Source: Desulfovibrio sp. JY
GTDB lineage: Bacteria; Desulfobacterota; Desulfovibrionia; Desulfovibrionales; Desulfovibrionaceae
Reading direction: 5' to 3'
NCBI GenBank assembly: GCA_021730285.1
Contig: CP082962.1
Span: forward strand, 2,046,001 to 2,110,000
Length of the DNA: 64,000 nt
Shown here: positions 26,648-34,139 of the stretch, in pieces
Numbering within the stretch: the first letter of the stretch is position 1
Layout: the number at the start of each line of letters is the position of its first letter
Position numbers and translations under genes: made by a program
Notes under the pieces: model-generated
Told to the model about the DNA's origin: nothing
What the model saw: the letters and a program-made list of their open reading frames with translations, nothing else
The model's database searches: none

Positions 26648-26983
26648 ATGAAATCGATGCTGATACTGTTCTTGCTGGTGGCGCTCCCGACGGTCGCCCT
26701 GGCGGCGGGCCGGCGGGTCACCCCGGAGATGCGCGAGGCCCTGACCCAGAAGCTGACCGCCCAGTGCCTGCAACAGGAGGCCGCCTTCGCCCAAAAGGGC
26801 TACACCAGGGCCCAGACCGTGGCCATCTGCAAATGCGCCATGCAACAAACCGGCGCGCTGCTGAATTCCCGGACCGTGGACTACATCCTGCGCCACGGCG
26901 TCATGCCGGAAGACATGCAGCGCAAGGCGGCCTCGGCCACCGAAGGCTGCATCCGCTCCATCACCATGCACCGCAAGCCGTAA
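26648..26983 (+). CDS. Small secreted protein with conserved-looking cysteines
   Basis: 111 residues. Residues 1-19 are a signal peptide (MLILFLLVALPTVALAA). The mature part has cysteines in AQCLQQEAAF, ICKCAMQQTG and GCIRSI, which could form disulfides in the periplasm. No family is recognised. AGAGGAAA precedes the start. It follows the octahaem gene after hairpin R5, so it may be a separate transcript or receive read-through. Confidence 0.7.
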   Translation: MKSMLILFLLVALPTVALAAGRRVTPEMREALTQKLTAQCLQQEAAFAQKGYTRAQTVAICKCAMQQTGALLNSRTVDYILRHGVMPEDMQRKAASATEGCIRSITMHRKP

Positions 26984-27014
26984 AAAAAAGCCCGTCGCGT
27001 GAACGCGGCGGGCT
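26982..27014 (-). terminator. Intrinsic terminator of the DUF362 gene
   Basis: The stem AGCCCGTCGCG/CGCGGCGGGCT (one G-T pair) is followed on the minus strand by seven T. It sits between convergent genes 24 bases past the DUF362 stop and may also stop the plus strand. Confidence 0.9.
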
Positions 27015-27038
27015 GCGTCATTTCCAGTCGGAAGGATA

Positions 27039-28169
27039 TCAGACGACCTTGATCAGCTCGTATTCCGGGGTGCCGAGCCCCATGGCCGCGCCGTGGGTGA
27101 AGGTCACGTCGCCGCGCGTCCACTTCCAAAGCGCCGCGAATTTGTCCTCGCCGGCGCCGAGGCCGTGCTCGAGCTGGCAGTCCGGGCAGGCCGCCTGCCC
27201 ATTGACGAGGTCCAGGCAGGCCTTGTCCAGGGCCACCGGGTCGCTGGAGGCCAGAAAGCCGATGTCCGGCACGATGGGCGCGTCGGACCAGGGCACGCAG
27301 TCGCAGTCCGGGGTGATGTTGGTCAGAAAGTTGAAAAAGCCCGCCTTGCCGTGTTTTCCGGCTACCGCGCCGTAGGCGTATTCCACCAGCCGCTCCATGA
27401 AGGGCACGATCTCGGTGTGCCAGTCGATGCGCATGGCCTTTTTCGGGCACACGGTCAGGCATTCGCCGCAGCCGATGCAGATCGCCTTTTCGATGACGGC
27501 TTTTTTGTCCTGCATGGTGGCCGCTCCGGCCGGGCAGACCGCCACGCACTGGCCGCAGCCGATGCATTTTTTCGGCTCCACGACGAAACGCACGCAGTGC
27601 TGGTCCTGCTTGCCGGCGCGCGCGGCGCAGCCCATGCCCAGGTTCTTGACCGCGCCGCCGAAGCCGGCCAGCTCGTGGCCCTTGAAATGGGACAGCACGA
27701 TCAGGGCGTCGGCCCGGGCGATGTCGCCGGCGATCTTCACCTTGTCGAAGTGCTTGCCCGGAATTGCCACCTCCACGATGTTGGTGCTGTCCAGGCCGTC
27801 GGCGATGATGACCGGCGCGCCGAGCACCGCGTAGTCGAAGCCGTGCTCCACGGCCGTGGCGATGTGGTCCACGGAATTGTGGCGGGCGCCGGAGTAGAGG
27901 GTGTTGGTGTCGGTGACGAAGGGCCGGCCGCCGCAGGCCTTGATCCGTTCGACCACGGTCCGGGCGTGGGTGGGGCTTATGTGGGTGTCGCAGCCGCGTT
28001 CCCCGAAATGGGCCTTGATGGCGGTCAGATCGCCCCTGGCGATGATGTTGTCGAAGCCCGCCGCCTCGAACAGTTTTTTGATCTTGGCCGTGCGGTTCTT
28101 GTTGGCGGCGCGGGCCCGCAGATCGGCGAAATAGACCTTGGCCGGCTCACGCGGCGCGGCGTCACTCAT
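27039..28169 (-). CDS. DUF362 protein with two [4Fe-4S] ferredoxin motifs
   Basis: 376 residues. The N-terminal 180 residues are the DUF362 domain (VYFADLRAR, ISPTHARTVVERIKACGG, LSHFKGHELAGFGGAVKNLGMGC). Two CxxCxxCxxxCP motifs follow at about 202-213 and 231-242, then a second DUF362-like part with further cysteines (DCDCVPW, CPDCQ). It is predicted to be a cytoplasmic iron-sulfur protein; the substrate is unknown. The start overlaps the MscS gene stop by eight bases. Confidence 0.88.
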   Translation of the reverse strand: MSDAAPREPAKVYFADLRARAANKNRTAKIKKLFEAAGFDNIIARGDLTAIKAHFGERGCDTHISPTHARTVVERIKACGGRPFVTDTNTLYSGARHNSVDHIATAVEHGFDYAVLGAPVIIADGLDSTNIVEVAIPGKHFDKVKIAGDIARADALIVLSHFKGHELAGFGGAVKNLGMGCAARAGKQDQHCVRFVVEPKKCIGCGQCVAVCPAGAATMQDKKAVIEKAICIGCGECLTVCPKKAMRIDWHTEIVPFMERLVEYAYGAVAGKHGKAGFFNFLTNITPDCDCVPWSDAPIVPDIGFLASSDPVALDKACLDLVNGQAACPDCQLEHGLGAGEDKFAALWKWTRGDVTFTHGAAMGLGTPEYELIKVV

Positions 28170-30612
28170 GGGACGTATCCTCTTTCGGGCGGGCGGGGCT
28201 TGCCTCGCGTCCGCCGGTTTTGCGTTCCAGGGCCGAGACCCGGTCGGCGAGATCGGACATCCGCCGCCCGTCCTCTTCCTGGCGGGTTTTCAGGTAGTCC
28301 TCCAGCACCGGCGCCGAGCGCAGATGCAGGTCGGACTGGGGAAAGGCGATCTCGATGCCGGCTTCCCGGAAAAGCCGGTCGATGGCCTCGCGGATGGCGC
28401 AGGTGGCCGCCACCGCGCCGGACACGTCGGCCAGCCACACCCGCAGGCGGAAATCCAGGGTGCTGGCCCCGAAATCCCAGTGCAGCACCTGGGGCGGCGG
28501 ATTGCCGAGCACGACCGGGCAGGTTTCGGCGGCGGCCAAAAGCTTCTCGCGCACCAGCGCCGTGTCCGAGCCGTAGGCCACGCCCACGCAGATGTCGCGG
28601 CGCACGCTCGGGTCCCGGTGGCTCCAGTTGACGATCTTGCCGGAAATAAGCTCCGAGTTGGGCACGAACACCGTGGCGTTTTCGAAGGTCAGCACCTCGG
28701 TGTTGCGGATGTTGACCTCCTTGACCACGCCCCAGGCGTCTCCGAGCTGGATGGTGTCCCCGGCCTGGACGGAACGGCCGAACAGCAGGATCAGGCCGCT
28801 GATGAAATTGTTGACCATGGTCTGCAAACCGAAGCCGATGCCGACCGACAGGCCGCCGGCCACCACCGCGATGCTGGTCAGGGACAGCCCGAGCACCGTC
28901 ATGATGAAAATGGCGTAAAGGCCCCACCAGACATAGGTGTTGATGGTCAGAAGCGAGGCCTTGGCCACGCGTTCCGTGCTGCGCCGCCGGCCGGTCGCGT
29001 TGGCGATGAAGGTGGCGGACAGGGAAATAAGCGCCCGCACGGCGTAGTAGCCGGCCATGAGGCTCACCAGCTTTTTGAGGCTGATGCCCACGGACTCGAC
29101 ATGGGTTTCGGTGGTGAGCAGCTCCAGGAAAATATCCTCGCCGCCGTATTGGGTCGACAGCAGCCACAAAAACAAGAACAGATAGAGCAGGAAGAAAAAG
29201 GGAAAACCGGCCTCGGCCGCCACGCCGAGCAGCGCGGCCCCCACCCCCGGATGCCGCTGGGGTTCGTGGCGGCTGAAGATGTGCGTGGTATGGGAGGCGA
29301 AGCGCAGGGCCAGGGCGATGTAGAAAAGCGACGAGGCCATCAGCACGGCGGTCTGGGGCAGGCCGACCAGGGCGAGGAAGGCCAGCACCGGCAGCAGGTA
29401 GGTCAGGGCCTGTGTCAGGCCGCGCTCCAGGCGCTGTCCCTCTGGGGTGCGGTTGTGGCGGGCGTGGAAGGCCCAGGCCGACAGGCACAGGATTACGCCG
29501 AAAATGGGGGCCATGATCGGTTCGGGGACGCGGGCGGCCTCGAGCAGCAGGCCCAGGGAAAAAATGCGCCAGGTGGGCCACAGTACCGGCGGCAACGCCA
29601 CGCCGAGCGTTTCCGTCAGGCGCAGCCGCGACAGATAGACCAGGGCGGCGGCCATCATGATTTCGCCAACCGAGGACAGACACGTGAAAAGGAAAAACGG
29701 CGCGCGTCGGGACATGACGATAAAAAATACCCCCACCGCCAGGCAGACTCCGGCTTTGCGCAGGGTCGCCCGCGAAGGCCGGGGAAAACCGCGCCGTACC
29801 GCCAGCCACTCGCCAAGCAGGGCCAGGGCGAACACGGCCAGGGCGAAGGCGCCGCCGGTCATGCCGCCGCGCAGGAGCGCGAGCTGGTTGTGGCGGGTGT
29901 GTAGCAGTTCCCGGCAGAGCCCGAGCCCGAGGTCCCAGTCCTCCAATTCCTGGTGAAGATAGGTCAGGAAGAAGGGGGACAGGGGCGTGGGGAACACTTC
30001 CGTGTAATAGGCTTTCCAGGCGGGCGTCAGGGCGGCCTGGAGGGATTCCTCGGCGGCCTTGATCTGGGCGGCCAGCTCGCGCAGGGGGCCGGTTTCCGCC
30101 CCTATGGAATCGCGCAGGGCCGAGAGTTCGGCGGTGAGGGCGGCGATGGAATTGCGCGAGGGCAGGAGCGCTTGCCGATACTGCTCGGGGATTTGCTGCC
30201 GGGTGATTTCCAGCAGCCTGTCCCGGTAGGTGTCGAGCATGGCCACGTTCTGCTCCAGACTGGTCCAGGTCTGCTCCGGCCGCTGGCTCAGGCGTTCCAC
30301 CGCGAAACGGAGCCGGGCAAATCCGGCCAGCAGGTCGCGGATTTCCCATGGGTCCGAAGCCGTGGCCTGCCACAAGGCCAGCTTGGCCCGTTCATGGACC
30401 AGCGCATCCACCTGCCTGTCCCGGTCGAGCACTTCCTTGGCATGACGCGCCTTGAAGGCGTCGAGGCGGTCATGGACCATCTTATCCTGCTTGCGCAGGG
30501 TATCCATGACCATGCTCCATTCGTTGCTGTCGTCGGCGTGAAGCGCCACAGGACCGGCGATCAGGGCCAGCAGCAAGACGAGCAGGAAGATGACGTCGCG
30601 GCGGGGCATCAT
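28162..30612 (-). CDS. Large mechanosensitive channel of the MscS family
   Basis: 816 residues. A signal-like N-terminus (VIFLLVLLLALIAGPVALHA) leads to about 210 residues of mostly helical periplasmic sequence, then roughly eight to ten membrane helices. The MscS pore and beta domain follow (SLTSIAVVAGGLSVGIGFGLQ, then FGRSVQAGDTIQLGDAWG and VPNSELISGKIVNWSH). The size resembles MscK/YnaI-type channels that release solutes under osmotic downshift. The C-terminus is charged. It is translationally coupled to the DUF362 gene, which has no obvious channel link. Confidence 0.9.
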   Translation of the reverse strand: MMPRRDVIFLLVLLLALIAGPVALHADDSNEWSMVMDTLRKQDKMVHDRLDAFKARHAKEVLDRDRQVDALVHERAKLALWQATASDPWEIRDLLAGFARLRFAVERLSQRPEQTWTSLEQNVAMLDTYRDRLLEITRQQIPEQYRQALLPSRNSIAALTAELSALRDSIGAETGPLRELAAQIKAAEESLQAALTPAWKAYYTEVFPTPLSPFFLTYLHQELEDWDLGLGLCRELLHTRHNQLALLRGGMTGGAFALAVFALALLGEWLAVRRGFPRPSRATLRKAGVCLAVGVFFIVMSRRAPFFLFTCLSSVGEIMMAAALVYLSRLRLTETLGVALPPVLWPTWRIFSLGLLLEAARVPEPIMAPIFGVILCLSAWAFHARHNRTPEGQRLERGLTQALTYLLPVLAFLALVGLPQTAVLMASSLFYIALALRFASHTTHIFSRHEPQRHPGVGAALLGVAAEAGFPFFFLLYLFLFLWLLSTQYGGEDIFLELLTTETHVESVGISLKKLVSLMAGYYAVRALISLSATFIANATGRRRSTERVAKASLLTINTYVWWGLYAIFIMTVLGLSLTSIAVVAGGLSVGIGFGLQTMVNNFISGLILLFGRSVQAGDTIQLGDAWGVVKEVNIRNTEVLTFENATVFVPNSELISGKIVNWSHRDPSVRRDICVGVAYGSDTALVREKLLAAAETCPVVLGNPPPQVLHWDFGASTLDFRLRVWLADVSGAVAATCAIREAIDRLFREAGIEIAFPQSDLHLRSAPVLEDYLKTRQEEDGRRMSDLADRVSALERKTGGREASPARPKEDTSHE

Positions 30613-30734
30613 GGCTCGGTTGATACGAGGTTGCCCCTGCCCTGTCCATGGCCGGCGTTTCGCCCGGGGAGGGCAAACGAGGAAGCGCTGTTTTTAGGCA
30701 CGTTTTTCCCCGGCCGCGTCGGGGGAAAGAGCCT

Positions 30735-31487
30735 CTAGTCCGCTTGATCCCTTTTGCCGCCCGAGCCGAGCGCCCACTTGATCTGGCGGCACACGCCCAT
30801 CAGCAGGCTGTATTCCTGGCGCTTGAGGCCCACGCGGTCGATGAAGCGCCGCACCGGCAGCATCCAGTACTCCGGATTGTCGGGCTTGATGAAGTCGATG
30901 GACAAAAGCGTCCGACGAAGCGCCGCGAAAAGCGCTTCCCGCTCGGCATGGGTGACCGTGCGCGCCGGCGTCGGACCGGCCGGTTCACCAACGTGGCCCG
31001 TTGTCGCCTTGAACATCTCGTAGCACATGACGAGCACGGCCTGGGCCAGATTGAGCGAGGTGGCCTCGTCCGAGGTGGGGATGTTGACCAGCCGGCCGCA
31101 CAGTTGGGTTTCCTGGTTGGAAAGCCCCGCGTCCTCGGGACCGAACACCACGGCCACGTTGCCGCCGGCCGCCAGCGTGGGGCAGGCCGAAACCGCCGCC
31201 TGCTCGGGGCTTATGACCCCGGTGCGCCAGCCGCCAAGCCGCGCCGTGGTGCCGAAAACCAGCTCCGCCCCGGCCACGGCCGCGTCCAGGGTCGGGTAAA
31301 ATTCCAGCTTCTCCAGCAACAGCCCACCCTTGCTCGTGGCCATGGGGCGCGCCCGGTCCAGGTCAAAGGCCGGCGGGTCGACCAAAAGCAAACGCGAAAC
31401 GCCCATGTTGGCGCAGGCCCTGGCCGCCGCGCCGACATTTTCGGAGAACTTGGGCCGAAAAAGGACGATGGAGAGATGTTCGAGCAT
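30735..31487 (-). CDS. SPOUT RNA 2'-O-methyltransferase (TrmH/TrmJ family)
   Basis: 250 residues. The three SPOUT motifs are visible: NVGAAARACANMG near 16, FGPEDAGLSNQE in the middle, and IPTSDEATSLNLAQAVLV near the knot. The C-terminal extension of about 80 residues is TrmJ-like, which suggests 2'-O-methylation of tRNA position 32. The ATG start has no clear ribosome site; the upstream DNA is CATCATCATCACCACC-like. A family hairpin lies 27 bases upstream of the start. Confidence 0.87.
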   Translation of the reverse strand: MLEHLSIVLFRPKFSENVGAAARACANMGVSRLLLVDPPAFDLDRARPMATSKGGLLLEKLEFYPTLDAAVAGAELVFGTTARLGGWRTGVISPEQAAVSACPTLAAGGNVAVVFGPEDAGLSNQETQLCGRLVNIPTSDEATSLNLAQAVLVMCYEMFKATTGHVGEPAGPTPARTVTHAEREALFAALRRTLLSIDFIKPDNPEYWMLPVRRFIDRVGLKRQEYSLLMGVCRQIKWALGSGGKRDQAD

Positions 31488-31513
31488 GGTGGTGATGATG
31501 ATGGTTGCGGATT

Positions 31514-31583
31514 GTGGGGAGGGAGGCCCCTTTTTGAAAAAAAGGGGCCTCCCTCCCCACACCCCTCCCTCCCCCAAAAACTT
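31514..31583 (+). repeat. Dispersed hairpin R6, upstream of the SPOUT methyltransferase
   Basis: GTGGGGAGGGAGGCCCC...GGGGCCTCCCTCCCCAC perfect stem (31514-31560) with a T/A apex, then CCCCCAAAAACTTC. It belongs to the same family but does not follow a plus-strand stop, so it is one of two positional exceptions. Confidence 0.7.
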
Positions 31584-31624
31584 CTCATGGGGGCGATTCG
31601 TTAAAATTCGCGGTGCGATACCTT

Positions 31625-31716
31625 TCGCCCCGAAGGGGCGACGGCTGGTGGTGGCTGGATTTTGCCCGACGCGCCTGCCGCGAAGCGGCGGCATCGTCGG
31701 ACGAAATCCAGCCACC
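31625..31716. repeat. Composite cruciform element (copy B)
   Basis: Hairpin TCGCCCC-GAA-GGGGCGA (31625-31641) is followed by a 13-bp perfect inverted repeat (GGTGGCTGGATTT, 31650-31662 with 31704-31716). That repeat encloses CCGAC/GTCGG and an apical hairpin GCCGC-GAA-GCGGC (31677-31689). It is the mirror-orientation counterpart of the element at 5280-5370, with unrelated outer-arm sequence but the same architecture. Confidence 0.7.
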
Positions 31717-31813
31717 ATCTTCCAGGGCTCAGACCCTTCGCAAGCCAGCCACGCCTCCCGCCGGCCAGAGCGAATCGGGGGGACCGGGGGGCGCGCCCGC
31801 CCCCCGGCGGTGA

Positions 31814-31853
31814 GGTCCAGGAGAGGCAGCGCCTCTCCTGGCCGCCGGAGGCA
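31814..31853 (-). terminator. Hairpin of the dispersed family after the RdgC C-half gene
   Basis: A perfect CCAGGAGAGGC-AGC-GCCTCTCCTGG hairpin is flanked by GGTCCAGG and CCGCCGGAGGCA, exactly the flanks of R4, R7 and R9. The internal stem is different and lacks the T/A apex. It lies 18 bases past the stop at 31872. Confidence 0.65.
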
Positions 31854-31871
31854 CGCTTCTCCCCGCTACGG

Positions 31872-32399
31872 CTATACGCCTTCGCGCAGCCATTCGGCGA
31901 AGTCGGAGAGTTCGCCGGTCCAGCCCTGGCTTAAGCGGACATTTAAGAACTGAATATAGAGCGCGTCGAAGAAGCCGGCGCATTTTTCGATCAGGTACAT
32001 CTTTTCCAGCACCTTGGCGTCGGGGTCGTCGCCTTCTTCGGAGCGGGTTTCCGTTTTGGGGGGGCGCAGGGCGTTGAACGTGAAGTCGTCGGCCTTGGCC
32101 ACAACGGTCCAGGTTTCGCCGTCCTGTTCGAAGCGGATCAGCGCCCGGTCCACGCGTTTGCCGCTTTTGACGCCGAGGCGCGCTTCGGCGAACTGGGCGT
32201 GGGGACCGGAAACGGTGGCGGTTTCGGCTTCCTCGCCGGTGCCGCCGCGCACCGATATTTTCTGCTCCAGGTAGACGTTGACCTCGGAGCCGTCGGGCAG
32301 TTTGAAAAGCCAGCCGCTTTTTTCGCTTTTGAACCAGAGCCAGGTCAGGAAATCCTGGCCGAGCACCGGATTTTTGGCTTCCGCCATGTTTATATCCAT
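31872..32399 (-). CDS. Putative C-terminal half of an RdgC-like protein
   Basis: 175 residues starting MDINMAEAKNPVLGQDFLTW. I prefer the second ATG: GGAGGG lies seven bases before it, while an ATG at 32405 is only one base from that site. The segment SGKRVDRALIRFEQDGETW, and the helical end VLEKMYLIEKCAGFFDALYIQ, can be laid against the second half of E. coli RdgC (AGKVVTKLALDW... and the final helices). The gene upstream matches the first half. RdgC binds duplex DNA as a ring dimer and limits RecA. The homology is weak by eye and needs a profile search. A domain outside RdgC is the alternative. Confidence 0.55.
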   Translation of the reverse strand: MDINMAEAKNPVLGQDFLTWLWFKSEKSGWLFKLPDGSEVNVYLEQKISVRGGTGEEAETATVSGPHAQFAEARLGVKSGKRVDRALIRFEQDGETWTVVAKADDFTFNALRPPKTETRSEEGDDPDAKVLEKMYLIEKCAGFFDALYIQFLNVRLSQGWTGELSDFAEWLREGV

Positions 32400-32450
32400 A
32401 CGCATGCCCTCCCGGCGTCGCTATGGTTCAGGTCTGGTGTGCGGTAGGCT

Positions 32451-32530
32451 GGCCGGCTGGGGGCAGGGCGGCCGCGCGCGGCGCATATTTGAAGAATACG
32501 CCTTCGCGTCCGACCTGCCCCCAGCCGGCC
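32451..32530. repeat. Cruciform element with conserved 34-bp apex (copy 2)
   Basis: Perfect 17-bp arms (GGCCGGCTGGGGGCAGG at 32451-32467 with 32514-32530) enclose the 34-bp core 32468-32501, which is identical to 13102-13135. It lies upstream of the RdgC C-half gene. Confidence 0.7.
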
Positions 32531-32681
32531 CTGGCCACGCGCCCCTTGCCGGGAGCAATGCTTCTCCCGGGGTGTCCGGTATGGTCAGCCTGGCGCACAA
32601 ACAACAATTTTTGCCCTATCAATCCGAAAGATAAGGACTTCTCCCCAATACCGTATCGGGTCGTCCCCGATGCCCCCTATC

Positions 32682-32749
32682 GAAAGTTTTTGAAGGGGGT
32701 CCAGGGGGAAACTTTTTTCAAAAAGTTTCCCCCTGGCCGCCGGAGGCAT
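32682..32749 (-). terminator. Dispersed stop-codon-associated hairpin R7, after the RdgC N-half gene
   Basis: Same sequence type as R4 and R5 (ATGCCTCCGGCGGCCAGG, GGGGGAAACTTTTT stem, AAAAACTTTC tail on the minus strand), 17 bases past the stop at 32767. Confidence 0.75.
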
Positions 32750-32766
32750 CTTCTCTCTCTTCCTCT

Positions 32767-33390
32767 CTATCCATTGCCTCCGAACGCGCTGGGTTCGACG
32801 TGTTCGATGGCCAGGCCGCGTTCGACGCCGAGGATGCGTTCGGCGAGGTAGGCCGGCGTTTGCGGTTCCAGGTGCAGTTCGAAGGTCAGGGTGAAGAGGT
32901 CCTCGAAGAGCGTTTGGACCTTGCCGTTGGTGGAGCACAGCCAGATGACGTGATCCATGGTGTTCCACACGGCCTCGAACACGGCCGGGATGGGCAGGGA
33001 CCGGGCCATGAGGTGGAGCTTGATCCGCTCGGCGATTTCCTTCTTGCGGTCCTTGGAGACGAAGTTTTTGCCTGCGGCCTGGTTGTGTTCCTTTTCCTGG
33101 TCGAGGGCCAGGCGCAGGTGTTTTTTGAGCACGGCCGGGGAGATGCGGCGCGTGTCCAGGCGCAGGGAGAAGGCCAGGTAGTGGCCTTTTTCCGGCGGCG
33201 CGGTGCGCCACTCGGTGTCGAGGTAATCCTCGAAGGCGACCCAGCCGAAGGAACGTTCGTCGGCGGTGCCGTCAATGTCCACGAAAGCGTATTTTTTGAG
33301 GCGGTCGGGGGCTTCCCGCAGGATGTCGTCCTTCACCTCGCCGACGATCCTGTAGCGGGTGAATCCGCCGCTGGCAGCCAAAAGTCCCAA
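32767..33390 (-). CDS. RdgC-like protein, N-terminal half only
   Basis: 207 residues plus a TTG start that has AAAGGAGG five bases upstream. The segment GWVAFEDYLDTEWR, then ISPAVLKKHLRLALDQEKEH, then RKKEIAERIKLHLMARSLP and IWLCSTNGKVQTLFEDLF, parallels residues about 45-165 of E. coli RdgC (GWVPP, LPSPVIKQALEAKI, KDEVLHSLLPRAF, NGLIMVDCASAKKAEDTL). The protein stops where the RdgC C-terminal half would begin. The missing half may be the next gene on this strand, beyond a hairpin and a cruciform element. RdgC family members modulate RecA and homologous recombination. Confidence 0.7.
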   Translation of the reverse strand: MGLLAASGGFTRYRIVGEVKDDILREAPDRLKKYAFVDIDGTADERSFGWVAFEDYLDTEWRTAPPEKGHYLAFSLRLDTRRISPAVLKKHLRLALDQEKEHNQAAGKNFVSKDRKKEIAERIKLHLMARSLPIPAVFEAVWNTMDHVIWLCSTNGKVQTLFEDLFTLTFELHLEPQTPAYLAERILGVERGLAIEHVEPSAFGGNG

Positions 33391-33501
33391 GGCGTCCTCC
33401 TTTGCCGGCCGGTGGTATCCGGCATGGCGAATGGGTTGTGTGGCTCAATAGATCAAATCCGGCCGACGCGCCAGGGCCGTCGCCCGGGGTGGCATATTGG
33501 G

Positions 33502-33507
33502 TATAAT
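33502..33507 (+). promoter_or_regulatory. Possible -10 element before the small cysteine protein
   Basis: A perfect TATAAT lies 84 bases before the start at 33591, in otherwise GC-rich DNA. No -35 at the right spacing was found. Confidence 0.3.
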
Positions 33508-33590
33508 CGTTGTGATATGAACAAGTTAGGGGCGCTATTCAACGCATTTGGCCCGCCTTATGCAGTGTGAAAAGAAACGGAGGTGACGTC

Positions 33591-33794
33591 ATGGCCGTCA
33601 TCAACTTCGCCCACACGGATGGCAGGATGCACATCGGCTCGCACTCCCGCAAGGCAATCACCCCCTCCGGGTGCAACGAACCTTTCAAGAAGTCCTACTG
33701 GTGCCCGAAGCGCAAGTGGTTTGCCAAGGAGCCGTGCCCGTTTTCCAACCGGTTCGAATGCATGAGCTTCGCACGCTTCAGCGGAGCCCTCTAG
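33591..33794 (+). CDS. Small basic protein with four cysteines, function unknown
   Basis: 67 residues. The ATG has GGAGGTGACGTC before it. Cysteines lie in PSGCNEPFKKSYWCPKRKW and KEPCPFSNRFECMSF, a spacing that could hold a metal ion. The aromatic and basic composition suggests a small nucleic-acid- or metal-binding protein. No family is recognised. It stands as a single gene. Confidence 0.65.
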   Translation: MAVINFAHTDGRMHIGSHSRKAITPSGCNEPFKKSYWCPKRKWFAKEPCPFSNRFECMSFARFSGAL

Positions 33795-34010
33795 GCCGGG
33801 GTCCCTCATCCGGCGGGTTGCAGGAGGCCGTCCGGCCTTTTGCAACCATCGCCGCCACGTCATCGCGTCCTCCCGGGCGCAACCTGCCGCCGCGCCTTGT
33901 CCCTTTCCTTGATCCCACATGCGCCGCCCCTGGATATCCGTCACTGGCCTGACATTTTTGCCGGCCGGGGCTGCAAAAACGTCGGATTGTCCGGGCCGCG
34001 CATTTTCCCC

Positions 34011-34041
34011 TTGAGCCTGACGTAACGTCAGGGTTTATGTT
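34011..34041 (+). promoter_or_regulatory. MerR-type promoter/operator with 19-bp spacer
   Basis: TTGAGC (34011-34016) and TATGTT (34036-34041) are 19 bases apart, the overlong spacing typical of MerR-controlled promoters. The spacer holds a perfect 8-1-8 palindrome, CCTGACGT-A-ACGTCAGG (34016-34032). It directly precedes the MerR remnant at 34067. Confidence 0.75.
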
Positions 34042-34066
34042 CGGCCCAAACGGAGGTGCCCTGCCC

Positions 34067-34123
34067 ATGTCGCTTCGCATCGGCGAGCTTGCCAGGAAAT
34101 CGGGACTGACCGTGCGCGCCGAC
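34067..34123 (+). pseudogene. 5' remnant of a MerR-family regulator gene
   Basis: An ATG after GGAGGTGCCCTGCCC encodes SLRIGELARKSGLTVRA, the start of a MerR winged helix-turn-helix. The frame then runs into DNA of the methyltransferase gene in a different frame (DGYGPW...). Only about 18 codons of the regulator remain. The junction falls just before the expected LRHYD recognition region. The operator upstream is intact. The fused frame continues to 34438 but does not resemble protein after the junction. Confidence 0.7.
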
Positions 34124-34139
34124 GGGTACGGCCCTTGGC

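Noticed and set aside
33795-34010. Possible small genes between the cysteine protein and the MerR promoter
   Set aside because: Short open frames there have no ribosome site and Arg/Pro-rich shadow-like composition.
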